The notes under the pieces were generated by a model that saw only the letters and a list, made by a program, of their open reading frames with translations, ran no database searches and was not told the origin of the DNA. Source: a virus. From it: DNA of 32,931 bases. Position 1 is the first letter of the stretch; each line of letters opens with the position of its first letter. Of this stretch, positions 30,920-32,931 are shown piece after piece. The DNA is taken from positions 1-32,931 of IMG/VR virus record IMGVR_UViG_3300043469_000145; one strand, written 5' to 3'. Made by a program: the position numbers and the translations under genes.

Positions 30920-31165
30920 TTATTTAAATTTGTCGTTATAAACGTGGTTCATGTAATTGTCAAAAGACGGCTTTAGTTCGTAGGTCTTTTGCTTGTAGGT
31001 TTGGTTATTTCGTGTTTTGGCATCTAGAACAGGATATGTGTTTGTACTGGCAAGCCAAATAAATAAACCGAATCCTAAAACTGCGATAATTCCACCGCCT
31101 AAAATCTGCTTCTCGTCCGTGTTCAAGTCCTTAAACAAAAACGAATACTTCTTAATTGTCTTCAT
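30920..31165 (-). CDS. Single-pass membrane protein of early operon
   Basis: The ATG at 31165 (MKTIKKYSFLFKD) is preferred; codons upstream begin with TTG. The 81-residue product has one clear transmembrane helix (about 23-42, GGGIIAVLGFGLFIWLA) followed by a charged C-terminal region. It overlaps the previous gene by 14 bases. Function unknown. Confidence 0.55.
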   Translation of the reverse strand: MKTIKKYSFLFKDLNTDEKQILGGGIIAVLGFGLFIWLASTNTYPVLDAKTRNNQTYKQKTYELKPSFDNYMNHVYNDKFK

Positions 31166-31328
31166 TCTCAAAAATTTTATCTTTTAAATTACACACTGCG
31201 CTCCACTCTGCGCCAAATCTTTTAGTGGTTTGGTCTTCGTATCCGTAAACTCGTTGAGCATACAGGTAGTCTTCATAAAGCTCTCGCTCTTCGTTGAAGA
31301 TTAGTTCTAAAATTTCGTCTTTTGTCAT
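31152..31328 (-). CDS. Small acidic early protein
   Basis: The 58-residue frame (MTKDEILELIFNEERELYED at the start, later KDKIFENEDN) begins with ATG after AACGCT. It is strongly acidic and helical. It overlaps the membrane protein start by 14 bases. Function unknown. Confidence 0.5.
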   Translation of the reverse strand: MTKDEILELIFNEERELYEDYLYAQRVYGYEDQTTKRFGAEWSAVCNLKDKIFENEDN

Positions 31329-31332
31329 AGCG

Positions 31333-31509
31333 TTATTTATTTAAGTAGTTATCAATTTTTACAATCATCTTGTCAATTGCAGTTAATGAATCTAAGTGAC
31401 TAAATGTTCCAAACATCATAGAACCATTTAAATAAGCTACTGCAGTAGTAGCGCCACCGTCTTGAGTTGTTTCAGTTACTTCGAAACCTTTGTAATTAAT
31501 TGTTTTCAT
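31333..31509 (-). CDS. First gene of the early operon, small protein
   Basis: The 58-residue frame (MKTINYKGFEVTETTQDGG at the start) follows the strong early promoter by about 25 bases, with ATG preceded by AACGCT. It has a small beta-like first half and a helical second half (SLTAIDKMIVKIDNYLNK). As the first gene after the promoter it would be among the earliest phage products made. Function unknown. Confidence 0.6.
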   Translation of the reverse strand: MKTINYKGFEVTETTQDGGATTAVAYLNGSMMFGTFSHLDSLTAIDKMIVKIDNYLNK

Positions 31510-31534
31510 AGCGTTTTTGTTAAAAGATTATATG

Positions 31535-31565
31535 CAAATATATACACTATTCTCAACGTACCAAA
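31535..31565 (-). promoter_or_regulatory. Main early promoter
   Basis: On the minus strand TTTG (31565-31562), 19 bases, TATATTTG (31542-31535) matches the Bacteroidetes consensus exactly. Upstream A-tracts (about 31570-31598, with two copies of TTTTTAACAT-like repeats) resemble an UP element. It should transcribe the early operon down to the terminator at 22875-22897. Confidence 0.85.
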
Positions 31566-31873
31566 CTTTTTAACATATTTTTTTAACATTTTTTTAGATT
31601 CCTTTATTCTATAAGGGTTTCAGGCGCAAACTTTTTTACAAATAATTTATTATCGGTTTGGATTTATTCAATTTTCGTAAGGTTTTCGGTCAAGTTTTGT
31701 GACATTCAAAACACTTAATGCTGGTGAAATACGCTTAATAAAGTGTCATATAAGGTACAAAACACCACTTTAAAGTTCGTTTTAATACCCGTTAAGGTGC
31801 AATATAGTGTGGGTTTAGTCGGTTTATACCCGATTAGGTACGCAAATAGTTGCAAATATCCTATTATAATACG
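31566..31873. promoter_or_regulatory. Non-coding control region, about 310 bases
   Basis: No plausible gene is seen on either strand. The region is AT-rich and holds A-tracts near the early promoter, a perfect 10-bp palindrome ACTTTAAAGT (31767-31776), an inverted pair ACACTT / AAGTGT (31711-31716 and 31741-31746), and a near-direct repeat ATACCCGTTAAGGT / ATACCCGATTAGGT (31785-31798 and 31826-31839, 12 of 14 bases equal, 41 bp apart). It may bind regulators of the early promoter or act in packaging. No DnaA box was found. Confidence 0.5.
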
Positions 31874-31898
31874 AAAAAAGCCTCCGATTAAGAAGGCT
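31874..31898 (-). terminator. Terminator of the late operon
   Basis: A 7-bp stem (31892-31898 with 31879-31885, one G-U pair) around a 6-base loop is followed on the minus strand by a run of six T (31879-31874). It ends the metallophosphoesterase message and isolates the late operon from the early control region. Confidence 0.85.
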
Positions 31899-31924
31899 CT
31901 TACGCTATGAAGTCACAAATATAT

Positions 31925-32931
31925 TTAAAATATATGGCTAATTCTACAAATTTGTCCGTGTTTTTTATGGTGCAGGAATCCTTCGATAGCTTTCGGAGCG
32001 TGCTGATAGCCGTTGCGGTGATGCCAGCTATCAGTTCCTGATGCCGAGCGTAGTGATTCTACGGTTACTCCCTGATAGTCTTTAGAGAGCTTGTGGTGAA
32101 CGTGATGCGTATAAACGTACCTGTGCTTAGTCAAGCTCCAATCCATTGGAAACTCGGTAGCCAACAAAAGCGGTAAGTCCTGCTGCTTCGCTCCATCTCC
32201 GTGAGTAGTTCCAATTAGGTTCTCTCCGTATCTAAAAGCCTTCCTATGTTGAAGAGAGCAGTCGAAAGTAATGTTTGTAGCCTGACGAAAATGTGTTTTG
32301 ATAACATCCGCAAGAAAGAATCCGTGAGTGTAATCATGGTTAGAAGGATTGAACACAAAATGCACATCAGCAACCACGATAAGTTTTTCAAGAATTTCAA
32401 CATAAAGTTTTTTTGCTATTAGAAAATTAGTGTACCACATTCCATCCGTGTCTTGTGGAGTTCCTGCGGTTGTAGTTCGTTTTGGAGTATCTATGTGTAA
32501 AATGTCGTTACCACCAATAAATAGAATCTTATCTATATGAAAGCCTGCGGACTTATCTAAGATGCCTTGTACGCCCTCTAAAACACGCTGAACGGCTATT
32601 TGAGTGTTGTACTCTTCTCCTGTTTCAAACGCATCGCATAGTTTTCCTATGTGTATGTCAGCAGGATCTATAACTAACAAGTGTGCTTCTTCGCTTTGGG
32701 TTCGTGTTATGGTAGGATAAGACGGGATATACTCAGCCAAATCTGCAATTAACTGGTCTTTAAATTCGTTGAAATGATCAACCTGACCGTTAAAGTTTGG
32801 ATTTTTAAAGAATAGTGATGCTTCTTTGTTTTTTATCCATCCGTGTTTTACATCCTTTTCGTCTAACCCTAAGGAGTTAGCTTCTTTCTTTATGGCTCGG
32901 TACTGATTTAAAATCTCTGCTTCGTCAGCTT
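31925..32931 (-). CDS. Metallophosphoesterase, main part (continues at 1..152)
   Basis: This is the body of a 343-residue calcineurin-like phosphoesterase. Its metal-binding motifs are VIDPADIHIGK (D-x-H), FIGGNDILH (an Asn-Asp variant of GD), FNPSNHDY (SNHD in place of GNHD), THGDG, and THHVHH (in place of GHxH). It is therefore probably active on nucleic acids or phosphoesters. The frame is open from the window edge and joins its start at 152 around the circle. It is the last late gene, just after the lysis cassette, and ends before a terminator. An in-frame internal Met at 32740 would not include the N-terminal helix. Confidence 0.82.
   Translation of the reverse strand, partial: ADEAEILNQYRAIKKEANSLGLDEKDVKHGWIKNKEASLFFKNPNFNGQVDHFNEFKDQLIADLAEYIPSYPTITRTQSEEAHLLVIDPADIHIGKLCDAFETGEEYNTQIAVQRVLEGVQGILDKSAGFHIDKILFIGGNDILHIDTPKRTTTAGTPQDTDGMWYTNFLIAKKLYVEILEKLIVVADVHFVFNPSNHDYTHGFFLADVIKTHFRQATNITFDCSLQHRKAFRYGENLIGTTHGDGAKQQDLPLLLATEFPMDWSLTKHRYVYTHHVHHKLSKDYQGVTVESLRSASGTDSWHHRNGYQHAPKAIEGFLHHKKHGQICRISHIF
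32805..32931. repeat. Terminal direct overlap, right copy
   Basis: This is the second copy of bases 1-127 (see the left copy). It contains a duplicated instance of the dispersed 9-mer at 32840-32848. Confidence 0.95.

Larger units (their letters stand above)
36..31963. repeat. Dispersed strand-polar 9-mer TYCGTGTTT (26 copies)
   Basis: Exact copies on the + strand start at 36, 1620, 4255, 8752, 9519, 12957, 14174, 14369, 15650, 15774, 18558, 20546, 22100, 22532, 23045, 23301, 24047, 24682, 25361, 25821, 27465, 28596, 28913, 30319, 31009 and 31955. The copy at 32840 duplicates the one at 36. Only one copy, 3065-3073, has the opposite orientation. On the coding strand the motif reads AAACACGRA. 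It is translated as KHE/KHG (13 times), NTE/NTD/NTK/NTN (8) and KTR (4), and once it is non-coding. A shorter core, TYCGTGT, adds about 20 more sites in the same orientation. Chance would give well under one 9-mer. Its function is unknown. Confidence 0.9.

Noticed and set aside
31566-31873. DnaA-box or attachment-site interpretation of the control region
   Set aside because: No TTATCCACA-like box and no integrase gene were found, so an att site or host-DnaA origin is not supported.
31916-31923. TATATTTG copy just before the late terminator
   Set aside because: A TTTG is present 23 bases upstream instead of 19-21, and the terminator follows at once, so it would give only a very short transcript. 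I do not list it as a promoter.
32805-32931. Treating the end repeat as a biological direct terminal repeat
   Set aside because: Exactly 127 bases is a standard assembler k-mer and the coding frame continues across the joined ends, which points to a circular assembly overlap.
1-32931. tRNA genes, CRISPR arrays or insertion sequences
   Set aside because: No cloverleaf with TTCRA arm, no regularly spaced repeat-spacer array and no transposase or terminal inverted repeats were seen. The tandem array at 29089-29143 has no spacers.

Overview
The window is the complete genome of a tailed bacteriophage. The first 127 bases are repeated exactly at the end (1-127 = 32805-32931). It is therefore a circular or circularly permuted molecule of about 32,804 bp, cut inside a metallophosphoesterase gene. 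The host is most likely a member of the Bacteroidetes, probably a flavobacterium. The DNA is AT-rich, and genes start behind A-rich leaders without Shine-Dalgarno sequences. Two promoters match the Bacteroidetes consensus exactly (TTTG, 19 nt, TAnnTTTG), and many proteins resemble families I know from Flavobacterium and Cellulophaga phages. Every convincing gene lies on the minus strand, so the map reads from high to low coordinates. I see no integrase, tRNA or CRISPR array. The tape-measure protein and tail genes indicate a siphovirus.

Early region (about 31.5 kb down to 22.9 kb). A non-coding control region (31566-31873) and a strong promoter (31535-31565) precede many small overlapping genes. 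A DnaA domain-IV-like protein follows, then a possible structured RNA with pseudoknot geometry (29631-29720). Next come a replisome organizer carrying a five-unit 11-bp iteron array (probable origin), a DnaB/RecA-like helicase, a PP-loop (PAPS-reductase-like) protein and a C5-cytosine methyltransferase. The recombination set is NinG, an ERF annealing protein and a YqaJ-like exonuclease. A MazG-like protein, small membrane proteins, an SSB-like protein and an HTH protein lead to a terminator at 22875-22897.

Middle and late region (22.8 kb down to 0, then around the junction to 31.9 kb). A second consensus promoter, flanked by two 12-bp direct repeats, drives an ECF-like sigma factor. It is followed by a ParB/adenine-methyltransferase fusion and the small and large terminase. 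A tail assembly chaperone pair with a T_TTT_TTT frameshift site comes next, then tail fibre, tail and baseplate proteins and the tape measure. Only after these come the prohead protease, scaffold, decoration protein, major capsid protein, a tail-tube candidate, the portal (with a MuF-like C-terminal domain), a connector and a second receptor-binding protein. Lysis genes (small membrane protein, holin, endolysin, u-spanin-like lipoprotein) and the metallophosphoesterase close the map at a terminator (31874-31898). This is an unusual terminase-tail-head-portal order.

The most striking signal is a 9-mer, TYCGTGTTT (coding strand AAACACGRA). I count it 26 times in one orientation and once in the other, in all three reading frames and in unrelated genes. 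It looks like a DNA-level, strand-polar signal, possibly Chi-like. All counts were made by eye.
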